This document shows, piece after piece, positions 20,072-29,414 of a DNA stretch of 64,000 nt. Location: NCBI GenBank assembly GCA_943788445.1, contig CALSQH010000002.1, positions 62,001 through 126,000 on the forward strand, read 5' to 3'. Under the pieces are notes generated by a model. The model worked only from the letters and a program-made list of their open reading frames with translations. It had not been told where the DNA came from and ran no database searches. This DNA comes from an uncultured Pseudomonadales bacterium (GTDB taxonomy: Bacteria; Pseudomonadota; Gammaproteobacteria; Pseudomonadales; Porticoccaceae). Every line of letters begins with the position of its first letter. The first letter of the stretch is position 1. Made by a program: the position numbers and the translations under genes.

Positions 20072-20578
20072 TCAAGCCTCATCGGCAAATTTCTTTGCCA
20101 TTTGCTGTATTTTTTTTAAATTAAGGGCAATTTTTTGTAAATCTGAGGCGTCATCCCGCTCATTCCAAATTACACCAATACCAGCTTTATTGGCGATAAT
20201 TGCGCTGACACCCAGTGGGAATTCAGCCGTAGCTTCTTGCAATAACCCATCCCATTGCGGCTGGGCCTGAGCGATAGTCCACCGCCATTCACTGGTATTG
20301 ATATCAGGGCTGTTGAACGCCCAACCCCGATTACTGTAGCGGTGCAATACCCAGCTCTGCCGACAGTTATCATTGAGCCACGGCAGCCTGTAACAGACAG
20401 ACTCCAAGCGAGTTTCGTCTTCTCGTGCATCAGGACGTCGATGCAGTGAAACCTGCAGACCCATACTGCCAGCTGCACGTCTCAATTCGGTAATCAGTTT
20501 TTGTCGCGGCGACTGTCGGAACCACATAAGCGGCGACACAACGACTGCTACGCCAAACACTATTAACAACCAGGTCAT
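20072..20578 (-). CDS. Membrane-anchored hypothetical protein
   Basis: A 168-residue protein with one N-terminal membrane helix (MTWLLIVFGVAVVVSPLMWF), then a soluble domain rich in Trp and Arg (for example RLPWLNDNCRQSWVLHR). The C-terminus is a helix with several Lys. I do not recognise the family, although similar single-pass proteins occur beside topA in related genomes as far as I recall. The function is unknown. Confidence 0.65.
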   Translation of the reverse strand: MTWLLIVFGVAVVVSPLMWFRQSPRQKLITELRRAAGSMGLQVSLHRRPDAREDETRLESVCYRLPWLNDNCRQSWVLHRYSNRGWAFNSPDINTSEWRWTIAQAQPQWDGLLQEATAEFPLGVSAIIANKAGIGVIWNERDDASDLQKIALNLKKIQQMAKKFADEA

Positions 20579-20646
20579 TTCATACTACTCTTAGAGCGAG
20601 GGAATTATGTTTAACACCAAACCAACTGTTAACAGGGAGAAGTTTT

Positions 20647-21084
20647 ATGTCTACTTATAAACATCTACTCGTCGGGCTTGATCTTTCACCAGAATCACAG
20701 CAAGTGGTAGACCGCGTCAAGTTTCTTTTTTCTGACAGCGATATAAAAATATCTATCTGTCATATTTTAGAGCCATTAGCTTTCACCTACGGCGGAGATA
20801 TTCCAGTAGATTTGTCCGATGTGCAACTTCAACTTGAACAGCAGGCCAAGGAGCGACTCGCCGCCCTTTCCGGCCAACTCAATGTTGCCGAGGAGAATCA
20901 ATATATAGTACTTGGCCAACCCGCCAAAGAAATGCATCGTATAGCCAGTGAAGATGGCGTTGATCTTATTGTCGTCGGCAGCCATGGTCGACATGGTTTG
21001 GCATTAATATTTGGCTCGACTAGCAATAGTGTTCTGCATGGCGCTAACTGTGATGTTCTGGCCGTGCGCATCACCGAAAACTAG
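20647..21084 (+). CDS. Universal stress protein, UspA family
   Basis: A single-domain universal stress protein of 145 residues. The N-terminal strand YKHLLVGLDLSPESQQVV and the C-terminal phosphate-binding loop GSHGRHGLALIFGSTSNSVL, then CDVLAVRI, are typical. A strong AGGGAGA ribosome site precedes ATG. Members help survival under stress; whether this one binds ATP is not certain from sequence. A short hairpin follows the gene. Confidence 0.93.
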   Translation: MSTYKHLLVGLDLSPESQQVVDRVKFLFSDSDIKISICHILEPLAFTYGGDIPVDLSDVQLQLEQQAKERLAALSGQLNVAEENQYIVLGQPAKEMHRIASEDGVDLIVVGSHGRHGLALIFGSTSNSVLHGANCDVLAVRITEN

Positions 21085-21104
21085 GTCCAATTTGTTCGTA
21101 TATT

Positions 21105-21124
21105 GCCCCTTTTAAAAAAGGGGC
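21105..21124 (+). terminator. Hairpin downstream of the usp gene
   Basis: GCCCCTTTT and AAAAGGGGC form a perfect 9-bp inverted repeat with almost no loop, 20 bases after the usp stop. It lacks a good U-run downstream, so it is a weak terminator or a processing hairpin. Confidence 0.45.
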
Positions 21125-21255
21125 TTCCAACTTGGCGGCCTGTGGCTTTAAACTCTAGCTTTAAATTCTGGCTGTAGTTACCAGAGATATCAATCTAAAA
21201 GGTTTCCGCGATCATTAAGCGAGTAAAAAATTGCCCTGACTGGGTCACTGTCGTA

Positions 21256-23277
21256 ATGCTTGGATCACTTATGATTTTGGCTAGCGATTCCGTGCTAGCA
21301 CAATCGGCCAAACCCAATAGCCAGACAATAGTACCTTCAGCGCAAGAAGAGCTATTAGCCAATATAGAGCCCTCAGCGTCTTTTCATAAAAAGCTGAGCC
21401 AACAACGAGAACTCTACCGCGAAGCCCTCGATTTAATGCGCAAAGGTCGCTGGAAAAAACTGGTACAACATCGACAGAAGCTAACCTCTTACCCACTCTA
21501 CCCCTACCTTATATACGCCGACTTAATATCCAACCTGCGTTATTCAAGGCGCAGTGAGGTTGCCGAGTATTTAAACGACCACAAAGAGACAGTAAAAGCC
21601 CAGCACCTGCGCAGTAAATGGCTAGACTATCTAGCAGGGAGAAACTATTGGACAACCTATTTAGAGTTCTACAATCCAGCTCAAGCGAGCATTAAACAAC
21701 AGTGTCACTTCGAATTAGCTCGCCACAGTCGCGCTAAGGGTCCCGAGAAGCAACGCGCACTAGAATCCGCAAAAGCGCTTTGGAATGTCGGCCTATCGCA
21801 ACCCAAAGAGTGCGATAGATTATTTAGCCTGCTGGTCAGAGAACAAAAAATCACCGAGCCGCTGGCATGGCAACGCTTTAACAAAGCGTTACTCAATCAT
21901 CAGTATGTGCTCGCCAGATATCTGCAGAAATTTCTCAAAAGTAATCGCTACAAAGCGTTAGCCAAGCACTACTACGAAGTAGATCGCAACCCGAAATTGA
22001 TCGGTCAATTTTCAATATTCACAGACCACAGCCCCGAAGAGCTCAATATTATTGAGCATGGGCTGGTGCATTTGGCGCGCAAAAACAGCCATACCGCTCT
22101 GCAATACTGGAGTCATTACCAACAGACTCATGAGTTTAGTCACGAGACCCGCAGCGCCATTGTCAGCGCCATAATCAAAGGCCTTTACCGGCAAGAGTTC
22201 GACGTCATTGCCGATGCCTATTTTGTCGATCATCTGCAATTACTCAATCAAACCTCCTCTGGAACTATGACCGAATGGCGAATTCGTCAGGCATTGCAGC
22301 AGCGAGACTGGCTTGCTGTTCAACTGTGGATAGAGCGCCTACCCAAGGTTAAAAGGGAATCGACGGCGTGGCGCTACTGGGCCATTCGCAGCATGGAAGC
22401 CGAGGTATCCACCACTCAGGATCCAAGACTCCAAGAGATGACAGCAATACTCGCCAAAGAGCGTGATTTCTATGGGTTTTTGGCCAGTGAAAAACTCGAT
22501 AAAGAGTACAGCCTCAACCATAACCCAGTGACCATTGATGAACTGCGTATCAACAACATTAAGCTTCAGCCGAGTATGCAGAGAGCCCGAGAGCTGTTTT
22601 TTCACCACGACAACATCGATGCCAATCGCGAATGGCATCAGGCCAGCAGAAATTTCGCCTATGAAGATTGGTTGGCCGCGGCGATTATTGCCAGTCAGTG
22701 GCAGTGGCATGATAAAGCCATCGCCAGCCTCGGCAGTGCAAAATATTGGGATGACATGGAAATCCGCTTCCCCCTCGCCTATTCAGAGGTTATCGACAAC
22801 ACCGCAAAAAAAACCGATATCGCCAACTATTTGTTGCTCGCCCTAGCCCGTCAAGAGAGCGCCTTTAATCCGCGAGCCACCTCCTCGGCTGGCGCCATGG
22901 GGTTAATGCAACTGATGCCCGCAACAGCCAAAGGTACGGCGCGAAAGCACAATCTTAGCTATAGAAAAAAAGCACAGCTGCACAACCCGTCGATCAATGT
23001 CCCGATTGCAGGTCAATACTACCGTAATATGCTCGATCGCTATGACGACAACCGCATTCTCGCCAGTGCAGCCTATAATGCTGGGCCTCGCCGGGTTGAC
23101 CAATGGCTAAGTAAAAGTAATGGAACACTGCCCTTTGATATCTGGATTGAACTGATTCCCTACAATGAGACACGTTCCTATGTGCGCAATATTCTTATGT
23201 ACTCAATTATCTACTCGCGCAAAATGGGCCATACTCCACCCATGCTCCAGCGCGATGAAAAACTTAGGCTGTTGTAA
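21256..23277 (+). CDS. slt: Soluble lytic murein transglycosylase (Slt70 type)
   Basis: A periplasmic enzyme that cleaves the MurNAc-GlcNAc bond, leaving 1,6-anhydroMurNAc ends. The ORF of 673 residues has a long superhelical alpha-domain and then the C-terminal lysozyme-like domain. The catalytic Glu is in LALARQESAFNP, followed by SSAGAMGLMQLMPATA and YNAGPRRVDQWL. From ATG 21256 the signal peptide lacks a basic start (MLGSLMILASDSVLAQ). In frame upstream, codons from 21211 would add Ile-Ile-Lys-Arg-Val-Lys and a longer hydrophobic run, behind an AAAAGG site at 21197-21202. The true start may therefore be an unusual ATC or ATT. tatD follows 3 bases after the stop. Confidence 0.92.
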   Translation: MLGSLMILASDSVLAQSAKPNSQTIVPSAQEELLANIEPSASFHKKLSQQRELYREALDLMRKGRWKKLVQHRQKLTSYPLYPYLIYADLISNLRYSRRSEVAEYLNDHKETVKAQHLRSKWLDYLAGRNYWTTYLEFYNPAQASIKQQCHFELARHSRAKGPEKQRALESAKALWNVGLSQPKECDRLFSLLVREQKITEPLAWQRFNKALLNHQYVLARYLQKFLKSNRYKALAKHYYEVDRNPKLIGQFSIFTDHSPEELNIIEHGLVHLARKNSHTALQYWSHYQQTHEFSHETRSAIVSAIIKGLYRQEFDVIADAYFVDHLQLLNQTSSGTMTEWRIRQALQQRDWLAVQLWIERLPKVKRESTAWRYWAIRSMEAEVSTTQDPRLQEMTAILAKERDFYGFLASEKLDKEYSLNHNPVTIDELRINNIKLQPSMQRARELFFHHDNIDANREWHQASRNFAYEDWLAAAIIASQWQWHDKAIASLGSAKYWDDMEIRFPLAYSEVIDNTAKKTDIANYLLLALARQESAFNPRATSSAGAMGLMQLMPATAKGTARKHNLSYRKKAQLHNPSINVPIAGQYYRNMLDRYDDNRILASAAYNAGPRRVDQWLSKSNGTLPFDIWIELIPYNETRSYVRNILMYSIIYSRKMGHTPPMLQRDEKLRLL

Positions 23278-23280
23278 GCG

Positions 23281-24078
23281 ATGATTGATATAGGCGTAAA
23301 TCTATCCAATCCCCGCTTCGCGAAAGATATCGAAGAAACATTAGATCGTGCCCAGCAAGCCGGCCTGGAAAAACTTATTCTCACGGGTACCTCAATTGAT
23401 GAGAGCCGCGCAGTTGTCGAGCTCTGTGAAAACCATTCTCAGGACTTTCCAAAGATGCTCTATGCGACAGCGGGAATCCATCCCCATGATGCAAGCACGC
23501 TTAATAGAGAGTCTATCGGCATGCTTAGAGATATTGCGGCGAAGCCGCAGGTCGTTGCTATTGGTGAAATGGGTCTAGATTTTAATCGCAATTTCTCAAC
23601 CCCCGCTGAACAGGAAAAGGCCTTTGAAGCACAGCTTGAGCTGGCCGTTGAATGTCAGCTGCCCGTATTCCTTCACGAGCGAGATGCCGCTGAACGGCAG
23701 CTGCAAATTTTAAGACATTATAGAGATCATCTGGTTGATGCAGTGACGCATTGCTTTACAGGCTCTAAACAGGCCCTTTTCGGCTATTTAGATCTAAATA
23801 TGCATATCGGTATCACTGGGTGGGTTTGCGATGAGAAGCGCGGACAGGAGCTACAGCAGCTGGTCAGCAATATTCCCCTTGAACGTTTAATGGTTGAAAC
23901 TGACGCCCCCTATCTATTGCCAAAAACAATGCTTGAGCCTCCGAAGGGAAAACGCAATGAGCCCGCTTTCTTACCCTGGGTGATAAAAGGGGTTGCTGAC
24001 TATAGAAAAGAGAGTATCGAACAGATCACTAGGGCAACTAGGAATAACGCTTTGAGGTTTTTTCGATTAGACCGCTAG
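23281..24078 (+). CDS. tatD: TatD-family metal-dependent DNase
   Basis: A TIM-barrel metallohydrolase of 265 residues. MIDIGVNLSN at the start, AGIHPHDAS, the metal-binding glutamate in AIGEMGLDFNRN, HERDA, THCFTGSKQ and VETDAPYLLP are the ordered family motifs. Enzymes of this type are 3'-5' exonucleases implicated in DNA repair and degradation. It directly follows slt with 3 bases between stop and start, so it is probably cotranscribed. Confidence 0.94.
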   Translation: MIDIGVNLSNPRFAKDIEETLDRAQQAGLEKLILTGTSIDESRAVVELCENHSQDFPKMLYATAGIHPHDASTLNRESIGMLRDIAAKPQVVAIGEMGLDFNRNFSTPAEQEKAFEAQLELAVECQLPVFLHERDAAERQLQILRHYRDHLVDAVTHCFTGSKQALFGYLDLNMHIGITGWVCDEKRGQELQQLVSNIPLERLMVETDAPYLLPKTMLEPPKGKRNEPAFLPWVIKGVADYRKESIEQITRATRNNALRFFRLDR

Positions 24079-24159
24079 CATGATAACGAGGAAGACAGGC
24101 AGTCTAGTATTTAAGGTTATTCGGTACTGTAATCTCGAGGGACTATATATTATGTGCCA

Positions 24160-24624
24160 TTAGTTAATTCCATCACCAACAGAAATCACACCATTGCTGC
24201 GAATCTGAGCGCGCAGCCCACCCTGATTAATTAGATCCGGTAAGATTCTTACCCCGAGCTTTTTCTGTAATTTGGCGCAGGGCTCACAGAGTTGCACGCC
24301 ATAGAAACTGACGCCACCAATCTGAAAATCTTTTCCAACCAAATCATTTAAGCGAATATCGCGAGTCACAAGATTACGGCGAAAATCGCTCTCGTGAAAT
24401 TTATGACCGCCGCGCTGATTAAAGGACTCTACAACCTCTGCTTCGATAAGGGTGATTTCCCAGTCTGGCTGGCCCCTATAGTTGGATCGGTTTTTACCGG
24501 TATTGGTGAAATAGCGATCACCCTCAATACCCTTGCCCGCGCGCAGAGAGACTTTCTGATGGCCCATAACACCCGCGTCTTTTACGGGTGCTACATAAAT
24601 CCCAATTATCTGACCCTGTGCCAT
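24160..24624 (-). CDS. MOSC-domain protein
   Basis: A protein of about 154 residues made of a MOSC domain, the sulfur-carrier fold at the C-terminus of molybdenum cofactor sulfurases. GKGIEGDRYF, the R(R)NLVTRD block and the conserved cysteine region VQLCEPCAKLQ are visible. I chose ATG 24622-24624 over an upstream TTG (24645) because GAGG lies 9 bases before it. Standalone MOSC proteins such as YiiM act on N-hydroxylated substrates; the substrate here is unknown. Confidence 0.88.
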   Translation of the reverse strand: MAQGQIIGIYVAPVKDAGVMGHQKVSLRAGKGIEGDRYFTNTGKNRSNYRGQPDWEITLIEAEVVESFNQRGGHKFHESDFRRNLVTRDIRLNDLVGKDFQIGGVSFYGVQLCEPCAKLQKKLGVRILPDLINQGGLRAQIRSNGVISVGDGIN

Positions 24625-24784
24625 ACCCGTATGCCTCGCACTCAAATTAATATGGTTGGATACTAGCAGTGCCGACAGAGCTTTTCTATCTATAAAAAAA
24701 GCTGCATAAAAAATACCCGTATAAAAAAAACAGAATAAATAAACCAGAATAAATAAACCAATAATTTATCCCGAGCCCAACGCA

Positions 24785-24807
24785 AACCAGCCCGATAAGG
24801 GCTGGTT
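24785..24807 (-). terminator. Hairpin downstream of the GH3 gene
   Basis: A perfect 9-bp stem (AACCAGCCC with GGGCTGGTT) and a 5-base loop, 35 bases after the GH3 stop codon on the minus strand. No strong U-run follows in either direction, so it may be a Rho-assisted terminator or an mRNA-stabilising hairpin. Confidence 0.55.
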
Positions 24808-24841
24808 ACGTAACACTAATTTTGATTAGATCCGCGAAATA

Positions 24842-27328
24842 TTAACCACAGCCAATCAATGATTTTTCAGAAATCTCAGAAGTGATACGAACATCTGAGA
24901 TAGTTAGCGCAAATGGCTTTCCTGAAACCAGAACAAAAGGAGAGGTTACTCGGGTTAAATCAACACCCACCTTTTCAAAACAGCTCAGTGGAATACCTAA
25001 GCGGACTGGACGTCCCTCTGGGATAGCGCGGAAAATACGCGTTAAGTTCATCTCACCACGACAGGGCCATCCGCAATCCATCCGCATAGTAACCTTACCC
25101 TTAGGGTGCTTATCAACTTTGAAGATCATAACCATAGCGGCACCTTCATCGCGAAGAGAGGTGAGATCAACCAGCGAATCAGCCTGCCAGTAAAACTGAC
25201 TCTCATTGCCACCTGCCCACTCAATCAAACGCGAATCTTCCTGAACAGCACCATCTACAGTAGTGACTGTCAGCTTGCCATAATTAGAACTGGTTTTCTT
25301 GCCACTCACCAACTTCTGCCAGTTGCCTGCATCACCGACAAAAGTCCTCCAAGGTTCACGCGTACTTCCACTAAACACAACCGATTCAACCTTGGCAGTA
25401 TCAAGCAATGGCTTTTCATTAAGATTTACAGCAAGCAGTTCCTTATCACCATAACTTAAGCCCTGCCCTCTTTTCAGCAGCGCATCAGCAACAGGAAGTT
25501 CATGATTGGCAGCATTGACTTCAGCATTTGGCCAGTCAAAAGAGAGACGGCCAGCAAAGTCATAGCGCGGAGCACCTTTGCTGTCAGCTACCAAAACATC
25601 GGCAATACCACCGCCCTCAGTACCGGGCAACCAAGCAACAACAAATGCATCTGAATTATTAATTTCAGCATTCATCCACAGTGGGCGTCCAGTGAGGAAC
25701 ACGGCTACCACGGGAATATTTTTCTCTTTAAGCGATTTCAGCAGAGCCAGGTCAGACTTAATACCATTGCGGTAAATCAGCGATTTGACATCACCCACAC
25801 CCTCTGCATAGGGTTCTTCACCAAACACCACCACAGCAACATCTGGCTTTTTCTGCCAGCTACCATCTTCGCTCAACTCGGTGGAACCGCCGATATTGTT
25901 AACCGCCTGCTCAAGACCTGTATAGATAGAAGTCGCACCAGGGAAGTCACTGTTTTCATTCTCAGTACCCTGCCAAGTAATAGTCCAACCACCATTCTGC
26001 TTGCCAATATTGTCAGCGCCGTCACCTGTTACAAGTACGTGCTGAGCGCCTTTCAAAGGCAATAGCTTATTCTGATTCTTAAGCAGTACCAGAGACTTTC
26101 TTACCGCATCTCTTGCCACTGCGCGGTGCTCTGCAGAGCCAATAATATCCGCCTTGCCAGCAATTTCACGCGTCGATGGCGCACCTTTTTCAAATAATCC
26201 GGCGCGAATTTTAACGCGCAGAATACGTCTTACCGCATCGTCGATACGCGCCATGGAAATTTCACCAGACTTGACTTGGGCAATCGTATTTTTCAGAAAT
26301 GGAAGCCATGACTGCGGTACCATAATCATATCGACACCGGCGATAATCGACTGTGCACACTGCTCATCATCACAGCCTGGAACCTGGCCGTGGCCGTTCC
26401 AGTCACCGATAACAAAGCCGTCAAAACCCAACTGGCCCTTAAGGACATCAGTTAGCAAAAACTGCTGACCGTGCAATTTGTCGCCGTTCCAGCTGTTAAA
26501 AGAAGCCATAACAGTCTGGACACCGGCATCGATTGCACTGATATAACCCTGACCGTGCTGTTCGAGAAGCTGATCTAATGACAAAACTGTATTGCCCTGA
26601 TCAACACCACCGAAAGTACCGCCATCACCGATAAAGTGCTTGGCTGTACCTATAACCTTTTGATTATTGCCACGCAGTTCATTACCCACGCCCTGTATAC
26701 CACTGACGATCTCGCCAGCGTAAGAGCGGACAATAGCTGCATCGTCACTGTAACCTTCGTAGCTACGACCCCAGCGGTTGTCTTTTACAACAGCAACTGT
26801 AGGTGCGAAAACCCAATCGATACCAGTCACTGCAACTTCTCTCGCAGTAACTTCACCAATCTTGCGCATTAACTGGGGGTCGTTTGCCGCGCCCAGACCA
26901 ATATTGTGGGGAAATAACGTCGCGCCGATAACGTTGTTATGGCCGTGAACAGCATCTGTACCCCAGATAAGAGGAATACCCGTACCGCCATTGGAGGTAT
27001 CAGTTGATGCTTTGTAATAGTTATCAGCCATCACTAACCAATCATCGATGGATGAACTTTTTTCCTCATCAGGGAAAGAACCGCCGCCATTAAGAACAGA
27101 GCCTATGTGAAATCGCTTAACGTCTTCATAAGAAATTTCCTGAATCTCAGGCTGAACCATTTGACCGACTTTTTGCTCAACAGTCATCTTAGAGATAAGC
27201 GCTGTAATTCGTGACTCAATAGCATCAGCTGACTCTTTAGCGAGAACCATAGCAGGTGATACAGCAGCAACTAACGCTACAGATTTTACTAGCAAGCCCA
27301 AAGTCACTGACCATTTTTTTACAGACAC
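24842..27328 (-). CDS. Secreted GH3 beta-glucosidase / glucan exohydrolase (ExoP-like)
   Basis: An exported family 3 glycoside hydrolase of 828 residues. It has a signal peptide (SVKKWSVTLGLLVKSVALVA, ending near VLA-KE). The GH3 N-terminal barrel carries GTDAVHGHNNVIGATLFPHN, AKHFIGDGGT and the nucleophile region GFDGFVIGDWNGHG. The GH3 C-terminal domain includes KSLVLLKNQNKLLPL. About 170 extra residues at the C-terminus match the beta-rich module of marine ExoP-type exo-1,3/1,4-beta-glucanases. Start is GTG with AGGGGA about 6 bases before it. The upstream genes on the same strand encode a LytTR two-component system. Beta-glucan substrates such as laminarin oligomers are likely but inferred. 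Confidence 0.93.
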   Translation of the reverse strand: MSVKKWSVTLGLLVKSVALVAAVSPAMVLAKESADAIESRITALISKMTVEQKVGQMVQPEIQEISYEDVKRFHIGSVLNGGGSFPDEEKSSSIDDWLVMADNYYKASTDTSNGGTGIPLIWGTDAVHGHNNVIGATLFPHNIGLGAANDPQLMRKIGEVTAREVAVTGIDWVFAPTVAVVKDNRWGRSYEGYSDDAAIVRSYAGEIVSGIQGVGNELRGNNQKVIGTAKHFIGDGGTFGGVDQGNTVLSLDQLLEQHGQGYISAIDAGVQTVMASFNSWNGDKLHGQQFLLTDVLKGQLGFDGFVIGDWNGHGQVPGCDDEQCAQSIIAGVDMIMVPQSWLPFLKNTIAQVKSGEISMARIDDAVRRILRVKIRAGLFEKGAPSTREIAGKADIIGSAEHRAVARDAVRKSLVLLKNQNKLLPLKGAQHVLVTGDGADNIGKQNGGWTITWQGTENENSDFPGATSIYTGLEQAVNNIGGSTELSEDGSWQKKPDVAVVVFGEEPYAEGVGDVKSLIYRNGIKSDLALLKSLKEKNIPVVAVFLTGRPLWMNAEINNSDAFVVAWLPGTEGGGIADVLVADSKGAPRYDFAGRLSFDWPNAEVNAANHELPVADALLKRGQGLSYGDKELLAVNLNEKPLLDTAKVESVVFSGSTREPWRTFVGDAGNWQKLVSGKKTSSNYGKLTVTTVDGAVQEDSRLIEWAGGNESQFYWQADSLVDLTSLRDEGAAMVMIFKVDKHPKGKVTMRMDCGWPCRGEMNLTRIFRAIPEGRPVRLGIPLSCFEKVGVDLTRVTSPFVLVSGKPFALTISDVRITSEISEKSLIGCG

Positions 27329-27450
27329 ATATTTCCCCTTTACCGTCTAATTTTTAATTTAAAAATAGATTTACATTATTATTGCGATTTACAATTTATC
27401 GGCATTTTTAGCCATGAGTTACGGGCATTTAAAATAGACGAGGTATGCAA

Positions 27451-27545
27451 CTTAAAGGTAATTTTTTCACGAGAAACTGTTTGTTGGAAGGCCTAATGCG
27501 ACTACAGGCTTCCTACCTGCGATCAAAGGGTAAAATACTCATTAT
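27451..27545 (-). repeat. 3' flank copy A of the duplicated response-regulator unit
   Basis: The non-coding stretch after the first LytTR gene resembles the stretch after the second one (28490-28587). Shared words include TTAAAGGTAA, TTTTCACG, ATGCGAC and ATTATTGAAATAACT. The duplication therefore extended about 90 bases past the stop codon. This copy also lies in the upstream region of the GH3 gene. Confidence 0.75.
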
Positions 27546-28357
27546 TGAAATAACTTGCGGGTAGATTCTCGATAATTTCTGCTTACTTTGAGGGTTTGTC
27601 CATCAGATAGCTGAAGCAAACTGCCACCCTTCTGAGTCAATGATGTTGAGACAACTCGCGAAAGATTAACCACGGTTGATCGGTGAATACGAACAAAGGT
27701 TTTTTCATCTAATTTTTTCAATAAATCGAGCAGCGTAATTCGCATAATATGAGTCTCATTATTAGCATGAACACACATATAATCACCCGCCGCATCAATC
27801 CAGTCTATATCGTCAAAAGGTATGATTTTCACAATACCAGAATCACGAATCAGCAACTTTCTATTAATATTTTCTGACTCGCCTTGTTGGTTAACATTTG
27901 AATCAATAGAGGCGTAATTATCTTTACCCAAACGGATAGATATATCATTTATCGCACCAATCAGAGGAATTTTCATCCCTTCCTGCTGGGTTTTTTGCCG
28001 TTCAACCGCACGCTGTACTGCCAACGCAACTCGCTCTGAATCAAAAGGTTTAAGTAGATAGTCAACCGCATAAAAATCAAAAGCATCAATAGCGTATTGA
28101 TTATAAGCAGTGGCAAAAATCACCATCGGCATAGTATCTGCCTGCAAAGCCTTAACCACTTCAAAACCGTTGACATTAGGCATCTGAATATCAAGAAAAA
28201 TTAGATCTGGAACCAAGAAGTTCGCAGACGCTATAGCTTCGCGACCATTCAAACACTCACCAATGATTTCAATATCATCGTTCTCGCTAAGCAGAGAGCG
28301 CAATAAATTAAGCGCTAGTGATTCGTCATCAACGAGTAGGGTTCTAAGCTTTGACAT
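27542..28357 (-). CDS. LytTR-family response regulator (copy 1)
   Basis: A 271-residue DNA-binding response regulator. The receiver domain (about 1-120) has the acidic pair DD near 10-11, the phosphorylation site Asp56 (FLDIQMP), and Lys in YLLKPFD. A linker of about 30 residues is followed by a LytTR DNA-binding domain (about 165-271) with VRIHRSTVVNLSRVV. It is a tandem paralogue of the next gene upstream, the same length and roughly three quarters identical by eye. The linker (residues 145-165) is the most divergent part. It lies between that paralogue and the GH3 gene, 213 bases before the latter. Confidence 0.93.
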   Translation of the reverse strand: MSKLRTLLVDDESLALNLLRSLLSENDDIEIIGECLNGREAIASANFLVPDLIFLDIQMPNVNGFEVVKALQADTMPMVIFATAYNQYAIDAFDFYAVDYLLKPFDSERVALAVQRAVERQKTQQEGMKIPLIGAINDISIRLGKDNYASIDSNVNQQGESENINRKLLIRDSGIVKIIPFDDIDWIDAAGDYMCVHANNETHIMRITLLDLLKKLDEKTFVRIHRSTVVNLSRVVSTSLTQKGGSLLQLSDGQTLKVSRNYRESTRKLFQ

Positions 28358-28489
28358 AACAGTTCACAGTATTGATTAGTTATTATTTTCTACGAATCTG
28401 AGAGGATTGAGTCCTCGCTTGATTGATTAAAACGACAGGCCGCAGATCCTTGATTAAGTATTGAAAAACCAACGATCGGCCCTTCAACG

Positions 28490-28587
28490 ACTTTAAAGGT
28501 AAATCTTTTCACGTGAGGGGGTTTGACGGAAGATCAGATGCGACCACTAGGCTATAAACTGGGATAAAACGACTCAAGAGTAATTAT
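28490..28587 (-). repeat. 3' flank copy B of the duplicated response-regulator unit
   Basis: The counterpart of the stretch at 27451-27545, with the same ordered words but several small differences. It lies between the two LytTR genes. The spacing between the two copies, about 1042 bases, equals the spacing between the two genes. Confidence 0.75.
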
Positions 28588-29399
28588 TGAAATAACTTAC
28601 GAGTAGATTCTCGATAATTCCTGCTTACTTTAAGCGTTTGGCCTTCGGAAAGATGAAGCAGGCTACCGCCTTTCTGAATTGATGATATTGAGACTACTCG
28701 AGCAATATTCACCACGGTTGATCGATGTATACGAACAAACAAATTATCATCCAACTTCTTCAATAATTCACGCAGCGTACTGCGCACAATATGCGTTTCA
28801 CCCAACGCATGGACACACATATAATCACCCGCCGCATCAACCCAGTCTATATCATCGAAAGGAATAACCTTTACCACGCCGGAATCACGAATCAGCAATT
28901 TTCTCTTCATTCCTTCGGGGAGTGATTCGTCGTTATAATTTGAATTGCTGGGTGTCGGCTGATCCTTGTCTAGGCGCAATGAAATATCATCTATGGCGCC
29001 TATCAAAGGTGTCTTAAGGCCCTCCTGCTGCATTGCGTGTCGTTCGACTGCACGCTGAACCGCACGCAAAACCCTCTCTGGGTCAAAGGGCTTGAGCAGG
29101 TAATCGACGGCATGCAAGTCGAACGCATCAATAGCATATTGATTGTAGGCCGTGGCAAAAATAACCATCGGCATAACATCGGATTGGAGTGCCTTAACCA
29201 CTTCAAAACCATTGATATTAGGCATTTGAATATCAAGAAACATCAGGTCTGGCGCTAATAACATCGTTGACTCAATGGCTTCGCGGCCATTCTTACATTC
29301 GCCAATGATTTCAACGTCATCCATTTCGCTGACGATAGAGCGTAATAGATTAAGCGCCAACGGCTCATCATCAACCAATAGAGCTCTTAGCTTTGACAT
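28584..29399 (-). CDS. LytTR-family response regulator (copy 2)
   Basis: A 271-residue receiver plus LytTR protein, a paralogue of copy 1. Asp56 in FLDIQMP and the LytTR core (DAAGDYMCVHALGETHIVR, then VRIHRSTVVNIARVV) are intact, so both copies should be functional. It starts 15 bases after the stop of the sensor kinase gene and is the likely direct partner of that kinase. A 226-base gap, long for an operon, separates it from copy 1 and may carry its own regulatory site. Confidence 0.93.
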   Translation of the reverse strand: MSKLRALLVDDEPLALNLLRSIVSEMDDVEIIGECKNGREAIESTMLLAPDLMFLDIQMPNINGFEVVKALQSDVMPMVIFATAYNQYAIDAFDLHAVDYLLKPFDPERVLRAVQRAVERHAMQQEGLKTPLIGAIDDISLRLDKDQPTPSNSNYNDESLPEGMKRKLLIRDSGVVKVIPFDDIDWVDAAGDYMCVHALGETHIVRSTLRELLKKLDDNLFVRIHRSTVVNIARVVSISSIQKGGSLLHLSEGQTLKVSRNYRESTRKLFQ

Positions 29400-29414
29400 A
29401 ATGATCCACGATTA

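Noticed and set aside
27326..27330. ATG at 27330 as the GH3 start
   Set aside because: It is out of frame and meets a stop after three codons; the GTG at 27328 opens the signal peptide.
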